A stretch of DNA of 5,723 nt from an uncultured Candidatus Saccharibacteria bacterium (GTDB lineage: Bacteria; Patescibacteriota; Saccharimonadia; Saccharimonadales; Saccharimonadaceae), in NCBI GenBank assembly GCA_947427985.1, contig CANEKB010000067.1, positions 1-5,723 on the forward strand, given 5' to 3'. Below, in pieces: positions 5,712 through 5,723 of this stretch. Under the pieces are notes generated by a model that was given only the letters and a program-made list of their open reading frames with translations, was not told the DNA's origin and did no database searches. The position numbers and the translations under genes are program-made. How positions within the stretch are numbered: the stretch's first letter is position 1; every line of letters begins with the position of its first letter.

Positions 5712-5723
5712 CTTGGTCTGATG

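Overview
The window holds six closely packed protein genes from a bacterium, most of them for cell-envelope proteins. No RNA gene, mobile element, CRISPR array or origin was seen. The likely source is a member of the Candidate Phyla Radiation (Patescibacteria), with Saccharibacteria (TM7) the best guess. This is inferred from the tight packing, overlapping convergent stop codons, extended -10 promoters set almost on top of start codons (leaderless or nearly leaderless mRNAs), and short divergent forms of envelope enzymes. No marker gene is present to prove it. All six reading frames are open under the standard bacterial code, and the stops are TAA or TAG only.

Layout. At the left edge, a small membrane-anchored sortase (+) is driven by an extended -10 box at the very start of the window. 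It runs tail-to-tail, with a 4-bp overlap, into a CaCA-family sodium/calcium exchanger gene (-). A 145-bp intergenic region then carries two back-to-back promoters, one for the exchanger and one for a two-gene (+) operon. That operon encodes a membrane-anchored CapA-like (PGA_cap) metallophosphatase-fold protein and, 6 bp later, a membrane-anchored class A beta-lactamase-like serine hydrolase. The hydrolase gene converges, with an 8-bp overlap, on a (-) gene for an FMN-binding split-barrel (pyridoxamine-5'-phosphate-oxidase-like) protein. This last gene appears to be leaderless: its -10 box lies 6 bp before the ATG, in a 23-bp gap. Upstream of it on the same strand is a secreted or anchored protein with a Ser/Gly-rich linker, an Ig-like domain and a C-terminal CAP (SCP/PR-1) domain. 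Its 5' end may run off the right edge.

Function. Four of the six products (sortase, CapA-like, serine hydrolase, CAP protein) have one N-terminal membrane segment followed by an extracytoplasmic domain, and the exchanger is an integral membrane protein. The region therefore looks like a surface and wall-remodelling neighbourhood, with the flavoprotein-like gene the only cytoplasmic product. No product carries a recognisable C-terminal LPXTG-type sorting signal, so the sortase's substrates must be encoded elsewhere. I see no clear evidence of a wholly new system. The most notable points are the promoter architecture and the divergent active-site motifs of the CapA-like and serine hydrolase proteins.
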